Part shown: positions 38,631 through 47,896 of the stretch, piece after piece
Layout: every line of letters starts with the position of its first letter
How positions within the stretch are numbered: position 1 is the first letter of the stretch
Assembly: GCF_001458355.1 (NCBI RefSeq)
Contig: NZ_CYSA01000015.1
Coordinates: 315,001-379,000 of the forward strand
Source of the DNA: Thalassovita gelatinovora
Lineage (GTDB): Bacteria > Pseudomonadota > Alphaproteobacteria > Rhodobacterales > Rhodobacteraceae
Direction of reading: 5' to 3'
Length of the DNA stretch: 64,000 nucleotides
Notes under the pieces: generated by a model
The model's database searches: none
What the model saw: only the letters and a program-made list of their open reading frames with translations
Told to the model about the DNA's origin: nothing
Position numbers and translations under genes: made by a program

Positions 38631-39950
38631 TCAGGCGCGACCGCGCAACATGGCGTTATAGGTGGCTTTCAGCGCGACTTCCTTCATCAGCCAACTGATC
38701 CACAATTCTTCGAGCGGGGCGATAATGCCGGGGAAAGATGGTGTCAGATTGTTGTTGTAATCGAATTCGATCAGCATTGCGCGACCAACCCGGGTGATCA
38801 TCGGGCAAGAGGTATAGCCGTTATAGGTTTCGGTCGGCGCAGTGCCCGCGATGGCCGAAACAATACCATCCTCCACGACGGGGACCTGCCATTTCACGCT
38901 GGCTGCGGTTTTACCCTTGGGCACGCCCGCCACATCGCCCAATGCCCAGATCGTGTCATAGCGCAGATGCTGCAACGTGGCCTTGTCGCATTCAACCCAA
39001 CCCTGATCGGTCCACTTGTCGGCCCAGGACAGGCCCGATTGGCGGATGACGTCAGGCGCGCGCTGCGGCGGGATGACGTGGATATAGTCGTAGTCCCGTT
39101 CAACATCGCCGTCGGGCGTTGCGAAAGTCGCGGTTTTCTTGCCCGGTTCCATGGCCTTCAACACATGGCTGTAGTCGGGCGTTATCCCGCGATCCCCGAA
39201 CAGCATCCGGACCTTTTCGGAAACGATCGGCACCCCGAATAGGCTTTGGTTATTGGACATGTAGTGAATGTCCATTTTGGATCGTGTGCCCGCGCTGCGC
39301 CCGATATCTTCAAGCAGAAAGGCATGTTTGAGCGGCGCACCAGCGCATTTCATTTCCGTCGCGGGACGGGTGAACAAACCTACACCGCCGGTTTCGGTAA
39401 AGGCCTGTGCAGCTTGCCAAGTGGCCGCAGCATATTGCGGCCCGGCATAAAGCGCACCGATCCCGTTCGTGCCGACCAGATCCAGCGAAAATCCTTCGAT
39501 CGCGTCATGATCCAACGTCAGACCGGGGGCCAGCACCAAGAAATCATACCCAAGGGTTTGACCGCCCGACGTCGAAACCGTGCGGGCTTCGGCATCGATG
39601 GCCGCTGCCGCTTCCTGGATCAACGTCACACCCTCGGGCAACCAATCGGTCGTGTTGGAAAGAACGTAATCCGCAGGTTTCAAACCCGCCGCGACCAATG
39701 TCAGCCCGGGTTGATAAAGATGCTCTTTGCGCGGGTCGATTAGCGTGATTTCGGCACCGTTCAGGCGCTTGACCAAACGGTTGGCCAAGGCGGTGCCGCC
39801 GGCACCTGCCCCTATGATGACGATACGGGCCTTTGTGGCAACCTGCGCCTGCGCGGATTGCGCTGATGCCGTCGCGGCAAGCGCCGCACCGCCGGCCGCG
39901 AGGGTCAGAAAGCTCCGCCGCGTCGCGGTTTTGGCTAAAATATGTTTCAT
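38631..39950 (-). CDS. sqr: Sulfide:quinone oxidoreductase, type II-like, Tat-exported
   Basis: This 439-residue flavoprotein oxidises sulfide and passes electrons to quinone. An N-terminal twin-arginine signal (TATRRSFLTLAAGGAAL) indicates export. The FAD motif VIIGAGAGGTALANRL follows. Two redox cysteines stand in EMKCAGAPLKH (near 203) and YTSCPMITR (near 381), the same contexts as the two redox Cys of human SQOR, pointing to the type II class. The start at 39950 (MKHILAKT) is preferred over 40013. It lies downstream of cydABX on the same strand, 242 bases away, and leads a unit with the DUF5368-like gene. Confidence 0.88.
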   Translation of the reverse strand: MKHILAKTATRRSFLTLAAGGAALAATASAQSAQAQVATKARIVIIGAGAGGTALANRLVKRLNGAEITLIDPRKEHLYQPGLTLVAAGLKPADYVLSNTTDWLPEGVTLIQEAAAAIDAEARTVSTSGGQTLGYDFLVLAPGLTLDHDAIEGFSLDLVGTNGIGALYAGPQYAAATWQAAQAFTETGGVGLFTRPATEMKCAGAPLKHAFLLEDIGRSAGTRSKMDIHYMSNNQSLFGVPIVSEKVRMLFGDRGITPDYSHVLKAMEPGKKTATFATPDGDVERDYDYIHVIPPQRAPDVIRQSGLSWADKWTDQGWVECDKATLQHLRYDTIWALGDVAGVPKGKTAASVKWQVPVVEDGIVSAIAGTAPTETYNGYTSCPMITRVGRAMLIEFDYNNNLTPSFPGIIAPLEELWISWLMKEVALKATYNAMLRGRA

Positions 39951-40117
39951 GGTTTTTCCTCTCCCACAAAATGAATGCCGGATTTGAACGCACGATCGCA
40001 GAATCGGTCGCACAACTTGCAGGGTTTGATCTCAGAATTGCGCCTCAGCTTGGCGCTATCGCCCGGTATCGCCGCAAATCCGAATACTGCGGTCGCGACG
40101 TATTAAATCGATCGGCC

Positions 40118-40151
40118 CCCGATGAGCCGCCCTGTGTGGGCGATAATCGGG
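40118..40151 (-). terminator. Stem-loop downstream of cydX
   Basis: CCCGAT (40118-40123) pairs with ATCGGG (40146-40151), and the inner CGCCC (40128-40132) pairs with GGGCG (40138-40142). It lies about 40 bases past the cydX stop. A second GC-rich stem lies nearer the stop. No T-run follows, so termination is possible but not certain. The rest of 39951-40192 should hold the sqr promoter. Confidence 0.4.
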
Positions 40152-40192
40152 AGCCGTCGGAACAGGGGGCGGGACGCTGCCCCCCCGTTGTC

Positions 40193-40330
40193 TCAGTGTT
40201 CGTGCTCACCCACCGGGCAATCCCCTTCGTCTGCGAAACAGGCATCCGCGCGAAGTTCCAGCCACATGGCGTTCAACACGGCGAAAAGGGCGGCCAATGA
40301 CAGGCCAAGCATCCAGGCAAAATACCACAT
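40193..40330 (-). CDS. cydX: Cytochrome bd oxidase small subunit CydX
   Basis: This 45-residue protein begins with the diagnostic CydX sequence MWYFAWMLGLSLAALFAVLN, a single membrane helix, followed by AMWLE and a short polar tail rich in Asp, Glu and His. CydX stabilises the haem centres of the CydAB oxidase. The gene is 11 bases downstream of cydB, with a GAGGAGA ribosome-binding site. It is too short for most gene-calling cutoffs and easily missed. The two tail cysteines (CFADEGDC) are unusual. Confidence 0.93.
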   Translation of the reverse strand: MWYFAWMLGLSLAALFAVLNAMWLELRADACFADEGDCPVGEHEH

Positions 40331-40341
40331 TTCTTGTCTCC

Positions 40342-41505
40342 TCAGTAAACCGTATCGTTGTTTTCAGTGACGTCCGCCTCGGTAACCTTACCCCAGAGAA
40401 CTTTGTAAACCCACGAGGTGTAAGCCAAGATCAGAGGCATGAAGATCAGCGTGACGACCAGCATGATGAACAGTGTCTGGTGTGAGCTCGACGCGTCCCA
40501 GACGGTCAGCGAACTATTCGGGTCCACGGTCGAAGGCAGAATGAACGGGAACATTGTCAACCCGACCGAAGCGATGATCCCGGTAATGCCCAGCTTGGAC
40601 CACAACAAGGTTGACACCTCGCGCCCCGCTTGCAATCCGCGAACCGCCATGGCCGTTCCGACAAACCCCATCACTGGGGCAATCGTGATCCAAGGACGAT
40701 CAGCATAGCTGGACAACCAGCTTCCGCCGCGCGAAACTTCGCTATAAAGCGGGTTGGACGGTCCGTTCACGGCGACTTCGCTCACAATGGCAAAACCATC
40801 GATACCCAGAGCCAACCAAACCCCAGCCAAAGCATAGCCAGCCATCGCGACCAGCCCGGCCTTGATCCCGATACTACGCGCACGCGCCACTACCGGGCCT
40901 TCGGTTTTAAGGTTCAACCAAGCTGCACCATGCATCAACAACATCGACAGCGATACCAGCCCAGCCAACAGGGCGAAGGGGTGCAACAGACCGAAAAACT
41001 TGCTGGCGAAATTGCCGTCATACATCGGCATCAGGTCTTCGGTCAGATGGAACGGTACACCCAACAACACATTGCCCACAGCCACGCCGAACAACAGCGC
41101 CGGAACCGCGCCACTGGTAAAAAGTGCCCAGTCCCATGCAGTGCGCCAACCCGCCCCGTCCCGCTTGGACCGGTAAGTGAAGGCCACCGGGCGGACGATA
41201 AGGGCCGCCAAGATAACGAACATCGCTAGATAGAAGCCCGAAAAGCTGACCGCGTAAAGCGGCGGCCAAGCGGCGAAGATGGCCCCACCGCCCAAGATGA
41301 ACCAGACTTGGTTACCTTCCCAGACCGGTCCGATCGTGTTCAGGACGACGCGACGCTCTACATCGGTTCGGCCCACGAAGGGAAGCAGTGCCCCCACCCC
41401 CATATCGAAACCATCGGTCAGGGCGAAGCCGATCAGAAGCACGCCTAACAGGCCCCACCAGATCACGCGCAATATGTCGAAGTCGATCAATTCATACAGG
41501 ATCAT
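40342..41505 (-). CDS. cydB: Cytochrome d ubiquinol oxidase subunit II
   Basis: CydB is the second large subunit of the quinol oxidase. The 387-residue protein has about eight or nine membrane segments. It contains the typical N-terminal stretch IWWGLLGVLLIGFALTDGFD (with MGVG after) and VWEGNQVWFILGGGAIFAAW. It lies five bases after cydA. With cydX it completes the bd-type oxidase. High oxygen affinity, and resistance to sulfide and NO, are known traits of the family. Confidence 0.96.
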   Translation of the reverse strand: MILYELIDFDILRVIWWGLLGVLLIGFALTDGFDMGVGALLPFVGRTDVERRVVLNTIGPVWEGNQVWFILGGGAIFAAWPPLYAVSFSGFYLAMFVILAALIVRPVAFTYRSKRDGAGWRTAWDWALFTSGAVPALLFGVAVGNVLLGVPFHLTEDLMPMYDGNFASKFFGLLHPFALLAGLVSLSMLLMHGAAWLNLKTEGPVVARARSIGIKAGLVAMAGYALAGVWLALGIDGFAIVSEVAVNGPSNPLYSEVSRGGSWLSSYADRPWITIAPVMGFVGTAMAVRGLQAGREVSTLLWSKLGITGIIASVGLTMFPFILPSTVDPNSSLTVWDASSSHQTLFIMLVVTLIFMPLILAYTSWVYKVLWGKVTEADVTENNDTVY

Positions 41506-41510
41506 GTCAT

Positions 41511-43118
41511 TTACTCCGCAGGCGTTTTGATTTCGGAAGAGGTAGAATTTTGCAGCCGCGCTTCATGTCGCTGTTGCCATTGGTCTGTCTCGGCGACGTC
41601 CTGATACGGACCTTTGCGGATGTATTTCACCATCAGCCCCATCTCGATCACGAACAGGACCGAATAGAAAGTGACGAAGCCCGCCAGCGTGATCACCAGA
41701 TCGGCAATCGACAGGTGCGAGGCGGAAAGAGCCGTCGGCAACACCCCGTCCACGGTCCAGGGTTGCCGGCCAAACTCTGCCACGAACCAACCCAATTCGG
41801 CTGCGATCCACGGCGTGGGAATAATTGCCACCGCCGCATAAAGCGACCAGCGCGGAAACTGCATCTGATAAAAAGAGGCGCGGATAAAGAAGAAGATCAT
41901 CACCCCGATAAACGAGAAGCCAAGCGCAACCATCAGACGGAATGCCCAGAAAAGCGACGCAACGCCGGGAATGGTATCATCCGCAGCCTGTGCGATCTGG
42001 TCATCGGTCGCGTCACGCGGGTCATCGACATAAGGCTTGAGCAGCATGGCAAAGCCCAAGTTTTCAGAATGCGCTTCGAAACGGTCGCGCACCTCTTGCG
42101 ATACGTTTTCCCGGTCTGCCCGGATGGTCATCAACGCGTCATAAGCAATCAAACCATCCTTGATCTTGACCTCGGCCTCCGCGACCAGATCGTTGATCCC
42201 GGGAATTTCCTTGGTCAAACTACGAGTCCCGATCAACCCCATGGCCCACGGGATTTCAATGGCGTAATGGGTTTCGCGTGCTTCCTTATCCGGAAAACCG
42301 ATCGCAGTGAACGGGGCCGGCGCGTCGTGGGTTTCCCACATCGCTTCAATCGCGGCCAACTTCATTTTCTGAGTGTGGCTCGCCGAATAACCGGATTCAT
42401 CGCCCAACACGACTACTGACATCGCCGACGCCAACCCGAAGGCAGACGCGACCGCGATCGAACGGCGTGCCAGGTCCTTGTGGCGGCCCTGAAGCAGGTA
42501 AAGCGCGGCAACACCCAGAACAAAGATGCTTGCCGTGACATAACCTGCTGACACGGTATGCACGAATTTCGCCTGCGCGACCTCGTTGAAAACCACTTCG
42601 AAGAAAGAGGTCATTTCCATCCGCATCGTATCAGGGTTGAATTCGGCTCCGACCGGGTTCTGCATCCAGCCGTTGGCGATCAGAATCCACAGCGCGGAAA
42701 AATTCGACCCGATGGCAACCAGCCAGGTCACCACCATATGCTGCACCCTTGTCAGCTTGTCCCACCCGAAGAAAAACAACCCTACGAAGGTCGCTTCGAG
42801 GAAGAAGGCCATAAGCCCTTCAATAGCCAGAGGCGCACCGAAGATGTCGCCGACGTAATGGCTGTAATAACTCCAGTTCATGCCGAACTGGAATTCCATC
42901 GTGATGCCAGTCGCAACACCGAGAACAAAATTGATCCCGAACAACGTGCCCCAAAACTTGGTCATCTGCCGCCAGATTGGGCGGCCCGTCATGACATAGA
43001 CTGTTTCCATGATCGCGACGAGCACCGAAAGACCAAGCGTCAGCGGCACGAAGAGAAAGTGATACATCGCCGTCATCGCAAACTGGAGGCGCGATAATTC
43101 AACTAGTCCGATCTCCAT
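41511..43118 (-). CDS. cydA: Cytochrome d ubiquinol oxidase subunit I
   Basis: CydA binds haems b558, b595 and d and oxidises quinol. The 535-residue protein starts MEIGLVELSRLQFAMTAMYH, where His20 corresponds to the family's N-terminal haem ligand. The long Q-loop region is present (KLAAIEAMWET through the variable insert to GVASLFWAFRLM), so this is the long-loop bd-I type rather than CIO. GWFVAEFGRQPWTV is also diagnostic. Start 43118 is chosen over a longer frame to 43214, which would cross the promoter and FNR box. Confidence 0.97.
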   Translation of the reverse strand: MEIGLVELSRLQFAMTAMYHFLFVPLTLGLSVLVAIMETVYVMTGRPIWRQMTKFWGTLFGINFVLGVATGITMEFQFGMNWSYYSHYVGDIFGAPLAIEGLMAFFLEATFVGLFFFGWDKLTRVQHMVVTWLVAIGSNFSALWILIANGWMQNPVGAEFNPDTMRMEMTSFFEVVFNEVAQAKFVHTVSAGYVTASIFVLGVAALYLLQGRHKDLARRSIAVASAFGLASAMSVVVLGDESGYSASHTQKMKLAAIEAMWETHDAPAPFTAIGFPDKEARETHYAIEIPWAMGLIGTRSLTKEIPGINDLVAEAEVKIKDGLIAYDALMTIRADRENVSQEVRDRFEAHSENLGFAMLLKPYVDDPRDATDDQIAQAADDTIPGVASLFWAFRLMVALGFSFIGVMIFFFIRASFYQMQFPRWSLYAAVAIIPTPWIAAELGWFVAEFGRQPWTVDGVLPTALSASHLSIADLVITLAGFVTFYSVLFVIEMGLMVKYIRKGPYQDVAETDQWQQRHEARLQNSTSSEIKTPAE

Positions 43119-43200
43119 GGGAGAGCTCCTTGATATGCAATTTAATCCGCATCTTTGATGCAAATTATAGCTTCTTATAATCACAAATCCAGATACGTAT

Positions 43201-43214
43201 TTGATCTGAATCAA
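43201..43214 (-). promoter_or_regulatory. FNR/FnrL box upstream of cydA
   Basis: TTGATCTGAATCAA is a perfect match to the FNR consensus TTGAT-N4-ATCAA. On the minus strand it is followed by TTATAA (43180-43175), which would place it near -40, and by a perfect TATAAT (43169-43164). It lies between cydC and cydA, so cydABX has its own low-oxygen promoter. Confidence 0.9.
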
Positions 43215-43248
43215 AACTTATATTTTTAGTGCACATTAAACGCGCACC

Positions 43249-44910
43249 TCATTCTATGAGGCGTTCGACGGCCACGACACGATCTGCTGCCGCAATCTCT
43301 ACCGATCGGTGCGCAGCTAATAGAAACGCGGTTTGCGGCAAAGCCTTGCGCAAACCCGCCATGACTGAAGCCGCAGTCGCAGTATCCAATCCTTCCGTCG
43401 GTTCGTCCAGCAACAAAATGGATGGCTTTCTCAACACCGCACGGGCCAGCGACAACCGTCGCGATTCGCCGCCCGACAACCCATCACCGCGAAACCCCAA
43501 CCGCGCCTCCAACCCACCTTTTTGTTGGACAACCTGATCCAGTGACACAGCGTTTAGCGCCTGCCATAGCATGGCGTCGGTTGCCAGAGGTGCCGCCAAA
43601 CGCAGGTTTTCCGCGACAGTTCCGGCAATCAGCGCATGACGTTGCGGCACCAGCGTAACCCTTTCTTGCAACGTATCATCGCTCTGACCGTCGATCGACA
43701 CGCCGCCCAACGTCACCGCCCCGGAAGACGGTGAAAGGCACCCCGCCGCCATCAGCAATATCGTGCTTTTGCCGCTGCCGCTGGCCCCGGTCAAAGCCAC
43801 CGTTTCGCCCGGGGCGACAGAAAAGCTTAGTGTCGTGAAAACCGGCTGCTGACCTAGGCCCCGACGATACTGCACCCGATCGAACCGCAACTCGGCTGAT
43901 CCTCCCAACATCGGCATAGGATTGGCGGCAAGTGGTGAATCCTCTGCAATCGATGGCGCAACCCGCCTGGCCGCCTGTATCATGCGGCCTGTTTCTGTCA
44001 GGGCGCGCTGCACCGGTGCAACCGCTTCAGCCAAGGCAAGCGCCACAAAAACACCAATCGCGGCTTGGGCCGGAGAAATGGCTTGGCCATGCGCAAGCGT
44101 CAACCCAAGCCCAAGCGTTGCCGCTGTCACCGCCGACCCAACCAGGTCGAGCGAAAACCCCGCGCGACGTTCGACCCGGTCAAGCCGGTTTCGCGCCGTC
44201 CGATGCCGGTCCTGCGCAATGCCAACATGGTCACGGGTTTTGCTGAGCTGACCGTAAACGGTCAGATCTTCGCGCGCTGCAATCAAATCGATCAGGCGGG
44301 TCCGCAAAGCCTGCATCGCGGCTTCGGCCAGACGGGCAGGTTTGTCGGCATAGCGCAGCCCAACGAAAAATACCGCAAGCGGCCCGAACACATACCCCAA
44401 CACCACCACGGCTGCGATTCCCGGGCTGACCAGAACCCATAGCGCCAATCCCGCCAGAAGGATCGCGCTCATCCCCGCAAGGCCGGGTAAAACCAATCGC
44501 AGGGCCAGCCCGTCCAGCGCGTCGATATCCGCCATAACACGATTGAGAAACGTGTTTGCCCGCAGACGTTCAATTGACCGGAAGGGCAATTGCAAGGTTC
44601 CTTGCAGCAGCCGGATACGCAGTCCTGACAGCGCCCGCAGCGTTGCATCGTGGCTGGCCAGCCGTTCGCCATAACGGGTCACCGTCCGGCCCAGAGCAAG
44701 CAAGCGCACCATGGCCGAGGGACGAAACACGTCAAAAACCGCCCCTGCCCCTGCCAGCCCGGCCGCTGCCGCCGCTGTAATGAACCATCCCGACAGCCCC
44801 AACAGCGCAGCACCCATCAGCAACACCAGCACGGACAAGAAAAGTCCGCGCAGGAACGAACGCCTCTCGGCACGCCACATCAACAGCGCTATGTTCATCA
44901 ACGGCTTCAT
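43249..44910 (-). CDS. cydC: Thiol reductant ABC exporter subunit CydC
   Basis: CydC forms with CydD the ABC exporter of cysteine and glutathione to the periplasm, needed for bd oxidase assembly. The 553-residue protein has a six-helix ABC transmembrane domain (about 1-310) and a C-terminal ATPase. Walker A is TGASGSGKST, the signature LSGGESRRLSLARA and Walker B ILLLDEPTEGLD. It overlaps cydD by four bases. The cydC stop is followed by the cydA promoter. Confidence 0.93.
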   Translation of the reverse strand: MKPLMNIALLMWRAERRSFLRGLFLSVLVLLMGAALLGLSGWFITAAAAAGLAGAGAVFDVFRPSAMVRLLALGRTVTRYGERLASHDATLRALSGLRIRLLQGTLQLPFRSIERLRANTFLNRVMADIDALDGLALRLVLPGLAGMSAILLAGLALWVLVSPGIAAVVVLGYVFGPLAVFFVGLRYADKPARLAEAAMQALRTRLIDLIAAREDLTVYGQLSKTRDHVGIAQDRHRTARNRLDRVERRAGFSLDLVGSAVTAATLGLGLTLAHGQAISPAQAAIGVFVALALAEAVAPVQRALTETGRMIQAARRVAPSIAEDSPLAANPMPMLGGSAELRFDRVQYRRGLGQQPVFTTLSFSVAPGETVALTGASGSGKSTILLMAAGCLSPSSGAVTLGGVSIDGQSDDTLQERVTLVPQRHALIAGTVAENLRLAAPLATDAMLWQALNAVSLDQVVQQKGGLEARLGFRGDGLSGGESRRLSLARAVLRKPSILLLDEPTEGLDTATAASVMAGLRKALPQTAFLLAAHRSVEIAAADRVVAVERLIE

Positions 44911-46559
44911 GGGTCTACCCTTTCCCGATCCGGGGCAATTTCGACCACGTGATCCATCCGTTCGATCAGGCGTGGATCATGAGTGGCCACAATCAACGTA
45001 CCGCCCTCGGCGGCGTAATCCATCAGACCTGTGATCACCTTTTCGGCCGTGTCCGCATCAAGATCGGCGGTCGGTTCATCTGCCAACAGAACATCCGGCG
45101 CCGACTGCAGCGCCCGCGCCAATGTAACCCGCCGGGCTTCGCCACCGGATAGTCCCGCACCGCGATCCCCCAGCAGGGTCAGATCCCCTTTGGGCAACGC
45201 CGCGATGACGCCGTTGATACGCGCTCGCATCAGCGTCCCGTCCGTCACCGGTTGCCCGAAACCGATATTGTAGCGCAGCGACTGGCTGAGGAAATGGGGG
45301 GCCTGCGGCATCCAGCCCAGCCGCGCGCGCCATCCATCCGCGTTGGCATCGCTCAGCACTTCATCCCCGATCAGAACTTGCCCCTGTTCGGGCCGTGCCA
45401 ACCCCGCCAGAAGGCGCAAAAGCGATGTCTTGCCAGCACCACTTTTCCCGATGAGCGCGGTGCGCGTCCCCGCCTTTATATCAATATCCGGGTAAATCAG
45501 GCGCTGATTTGCCTGACGCAACACCACCCCGCGCAACCCGATCGCAACGGGTCCGGCCCAAGTCGTTGCCGCACCACCATCCCCGATCAATTGCGGACGA
45601 GCATCATTGCGCCATGTCTGCATTTCATCCAGCACAGCCTCACCGGCCGCCTTGTCATGCCAAGCGGCGGCCAAATCACGCAACGGCTGAAAATAGTCCG
45701 GGGCCAGCAGCAACAGGAATATACCGGCAAACGGATCAAGCCCCTGTCCCCACGTGCCCCAGCCAATTTGCCCCAGCAGCGAAAACCCGACCCAAACTGC
45801 GATCATCGCCACACCCAGAGCCGAAAAAAGCTCCAATACTGTTGAAGATAAAAAGGCAATACGCAGCACCGCCATGGTGCGTTCGCGCAACGATTCAGAT
45901 GCGTGTTCGAAACTTTGCACCACCGGTCCACCGGCACCGATCAAACGCAAATCGTAAAGCGCAGCCAGCCGGTCGACCAATAAATCGCTCAACGCACCAA
46001 TTTCGACCATCTGACGTTCACTGGCATCCTTTGCCGCCCAGCCGACCAGCGCCATGAAAAGAGGGATCAGCGGGCCCGCCATCAGCAAAACCACCGCACA
46101 GGCCCAACTGTACCAAAGCGTGATCAACAAGATGACCACCGGCAACACGGACACCCGCATCCGCGCCGGACGATAGCGCATCAGGTAGGGTCGCAATGCC
46201 TCCAGCTTTTCGCCTGCCAGCGCGGCAAGAGCTCCAGGGCCGCCGATGACCGAAGCCCCCGTCGCTGTCGCTTCGCGTTCAACCAATTCACTGCGCAATC
46301 GGGTTAGGGTAAATTCGGCGTCTTCTGAAAGTTTGCGCTGCGAAAGCGCAAGAAGGCCCGCGCGCAAAATCGCCAAAACGAAGAAAGCGGCGGCGACCAG
46401 AAAAGGAGACGCCTCGCGCCCTTGCAATAGTCCCGCAAGTGCATTGGCGATCAAGGCCGCCTGCAACGGCCAGATCAGCGCCGCCGCCAGCGAAAGCACC
46501 GATCCCAGAGACCGCAGCGGGGCCTCGAAATCTTCATCTGCTGAAACGGATTGCGCCAT
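44907..46559 (-). CDS. cydD: Thiol reductant ABC exporter subunit CydD
   Basis: This is the partner of CydC. The 550-residue protein has a transmembrane domain followed by an ATPase with Walker A IGKSGAGKTS, signature LSGGEARRVTLARA and Walker B VLLADEPTADLD. The start at 46559 (MAQSVSADED) is preferred because a longer frame to 46736 would run through the FNR box and into the divergent Rrf2 gene. It leads the cydDC unit and shares a promoter region with the Rrf2 gene. Confidence 0.92.
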   Translation of the reverse strand: MAQSVSADEDFEAPLRSLGSVLSLAAALIWPLQAALIANALAGLLQGREASPFLVAAAFFVLAILRAGLLALSQRKLSEDAEFTLTRLRSELVEREATATGASVIGGPGALAALAGEKLEALRPYLMRYRPARMRVSVLPVVILLITLWYSWACAVVLLMAGPLIPLFMALVGWAAKDASERQMVEIGALSDLLVDRLAALYDLRLIGAGGPVVQSFEHASESLRERTMAVLRIAFLSSTVLELFSALGVAMIAVWVGFSLLGQIGWGTWGQGLDPFAGIFLLLLAPDYFQPLRDLAAAWHDKAAGEAVLDEMQTWRNDARPQLIGDGGAATTWAGPVAIGLRGVVLRQANQRLIYPDIDIKAGTRTALIGKSGAGKTSLLRLLAGLARPEQGQVLIGDEVLSDANADGWRARLGWMPQAPHFLSQSLRYNIGFGQPVTDGTLMRARINGVIAALPKGDLTLLGDRGAGLSGGEARRVTLARALQSAPDVLLADEPTADLDADTAEKVITGLMDYAAEGGTLIVATHDPRLIERMDHVVEIAPDRERVDP

Positions 46560-46616
46560 ATCGTCCAGTATCCTGTATTTTGCACACGTATTTATCGGGT
46601 CATAGGTAATTCCGAC

Positions 46617-46630
46617 TTGATCTACATCAA
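46617..46630. promoter_or_regulatory. FNR/FnrL box between cydD and the Rrf2 gene
   Basis: TTGATCTACATCAA is a perfect FNR consensus. Toward the Rrf2 gene a TACAAT -10-like element follows at 46650-46655; toward cydD a GATAAA lies at 46596-46591. The single box would be near -40 for both divergent promoters. Confidence 0.88.
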
Positions 46631-46681
46631 CGAAAACTTGCATTTGTGATACAATATTAAGTGAGACTGGAGGGGGCTGAA

Positions 46682-47179
46682 ATGCGACTGACAACGAGAA
46701 CAAATCTAGCGGCAAGAGTTTTGATGTTCTGCGCAACTAACCCGGACCGGACGGTACGAACATCCGATATCGCCGAATATTGCAACAGTTCGCCCAACCA
46801 TGTGGCCCATGTGGTGCAACAATTACAGTCCAAAAACTTCATCGAAACACTGCGCGGCAGATCTGGGGGCTTGCGCTTGGCTAGGTCGCCAAAATCAATT
46901 TCAATCGGGGCTGTGTTTCGCCTGTTCGAAACCGGTATCCCTTTCGCGGAATGCTTCGATCAAACAACGAACACCTGCCCGTTGACCAAAAGCTGTAGGC
47001 TGCGCGGCTTCATCCAGCGGGCGCTGGATGCCTTTTATCATGAACTCGACATGGTCACACTTGATGATCTGGTGCGCGGCAATTGCGGATTGCAGGAACT
47101 GCTGGCGATGAGTGAACGGCTGACGGCGGATTGTAAAACCGGTGCAAACCCCGATCGCCCCCTTGCCAGTTCCGCCTGA
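46682..47179 (+). CDS. Rrf2 family Fe-S transcriptional regulator, NsrR-like
   Basis: This 165-residue regulator has an N-terminal winged HTH (MRLTTRTNLAARVLMFCA, and SPNHVAHVVQQLQSKNFIET) and a cysteine cluster ECFDQTTNTCPLTKSC at about residues 90-105. Three Cys with C-x7-C-x5-C spacing fit a [2Fe-2S] or [4Fe-4S] sensor such as NsrR, RirA or IscR. The context with NO-resistant cytochrome bd favours an NsrR-like NO sensor; this is inference. The ATG at 46682 has GGAGGGG upstream. It diverges from cydD with an FNR box between them. Confidence 0.85.
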   Translation: MRLTTRTNLAARVLMFCATNPDRTVRTSDIAEYCNSSPNHVAHVVQQLQSKNFIETLRGRSGGLRLARSPKSISIGAVFRLFETGIPFAECFDQTTNTCPLTKSCRLRGFIQRALDAFYHELDMVTLDDLVRGNCGLQELLAMSERLTADCKTGANPDRPLASSA

Positions 47180-47212
47180 CCGCCGGCTATGGCAAGCAAT
47201 GCGCCAGCCTGA

Positions 47213-47896
47213 TTAAAGTGCAGGCGCGATAAGATCCGCGACGGGGCCTTCGTGATACAATTGCGCACCGGTGACGGCCTGCAAATCCTGCACCGAAATT
47301 TCGGGCAGTTTTTCCCGCAGCACAAAACGACCCGCGTCGATATCCACCACCGCCAACGAGGTATAGACTCGCGTCACGCAGCCCACACCGGTCAGCGGCA
47401 GGCTGCAGCGCTCGACCAGCTTGGGCGCACCCTTTCTGGTGACATGATCGGTCAACACCGCAACCCGCTTGGCCCCATGGACCAGATCCATCGCCCCGCC
47501 CACTGCCGGAATACCATCCTTGCCGGTCGACCAATTCGCCAGATCCCCGGACTGTGCGACCTCATAGGCCCCGAGAATCGCCACATCCAGATGCCTTCCA
47601 CGGACCATGGCAAAGCTGTCGGCATGGTGAAAAATTGCCGATCCGGGACGGATCGTAACCGCCTTCTTGCCTGCGTTGATGCAATCCCAGTCTTCTTCGC
47701 CTGCGGCCGGAGCAGGGCCGAAATCCAACAAACCGTTTTCGCTGTGGAATATCGCCTGTCGTCCCTCGGGCTGAAACTGCGCCACCATTTCGGGGAAGCC
47801 GATACCAAGATTGACATAAGCGCCATCGGTGATGTCCTGTGCCGCCCGCCAAGCGATTTGCGCGTTGGACAGTTTGATCCGTGCAATATTGGTCAT
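47213..47896 (-). CDS. pcaJ: 3-oxoacid CoA-transferase subunit B, probable PcaJ
   Basis: Subunit B carries the catalytic Glu of the CoA-transferase. The 227-residue protein has GAYVNLGIGFPEMVAQF and the active-site motif SENGLLDFGP. A 3-oxoadipate substrate is favoured because the genes sit with an IclR-type gene as in pca clusters; acetoacetate or other 3-oxo acids remain possible. It overlaps subunit A by four bases. Confidence 0.85.
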   Translation of the reverse strand: MTNIARIKLSNAQIAWRAAQDITDGAYVNLGIGFPEMVAQFQPEGRQAIFHSENGLLDFGPAPAAGEEDWDCINAGKKAVTIRPGSAIFHHADSFAMVRGRHLDVAILGAYEVAQSGDLANWSTGKDGIPAVGGAMDLVHGAKRVAVLTDHVTRKGAPKLVERCSLPLTGVGCVTRVYTSLAVVDIDAGRFVLREKLPEISVQDLQAVTGAQLYHEGPVADLIAPAL

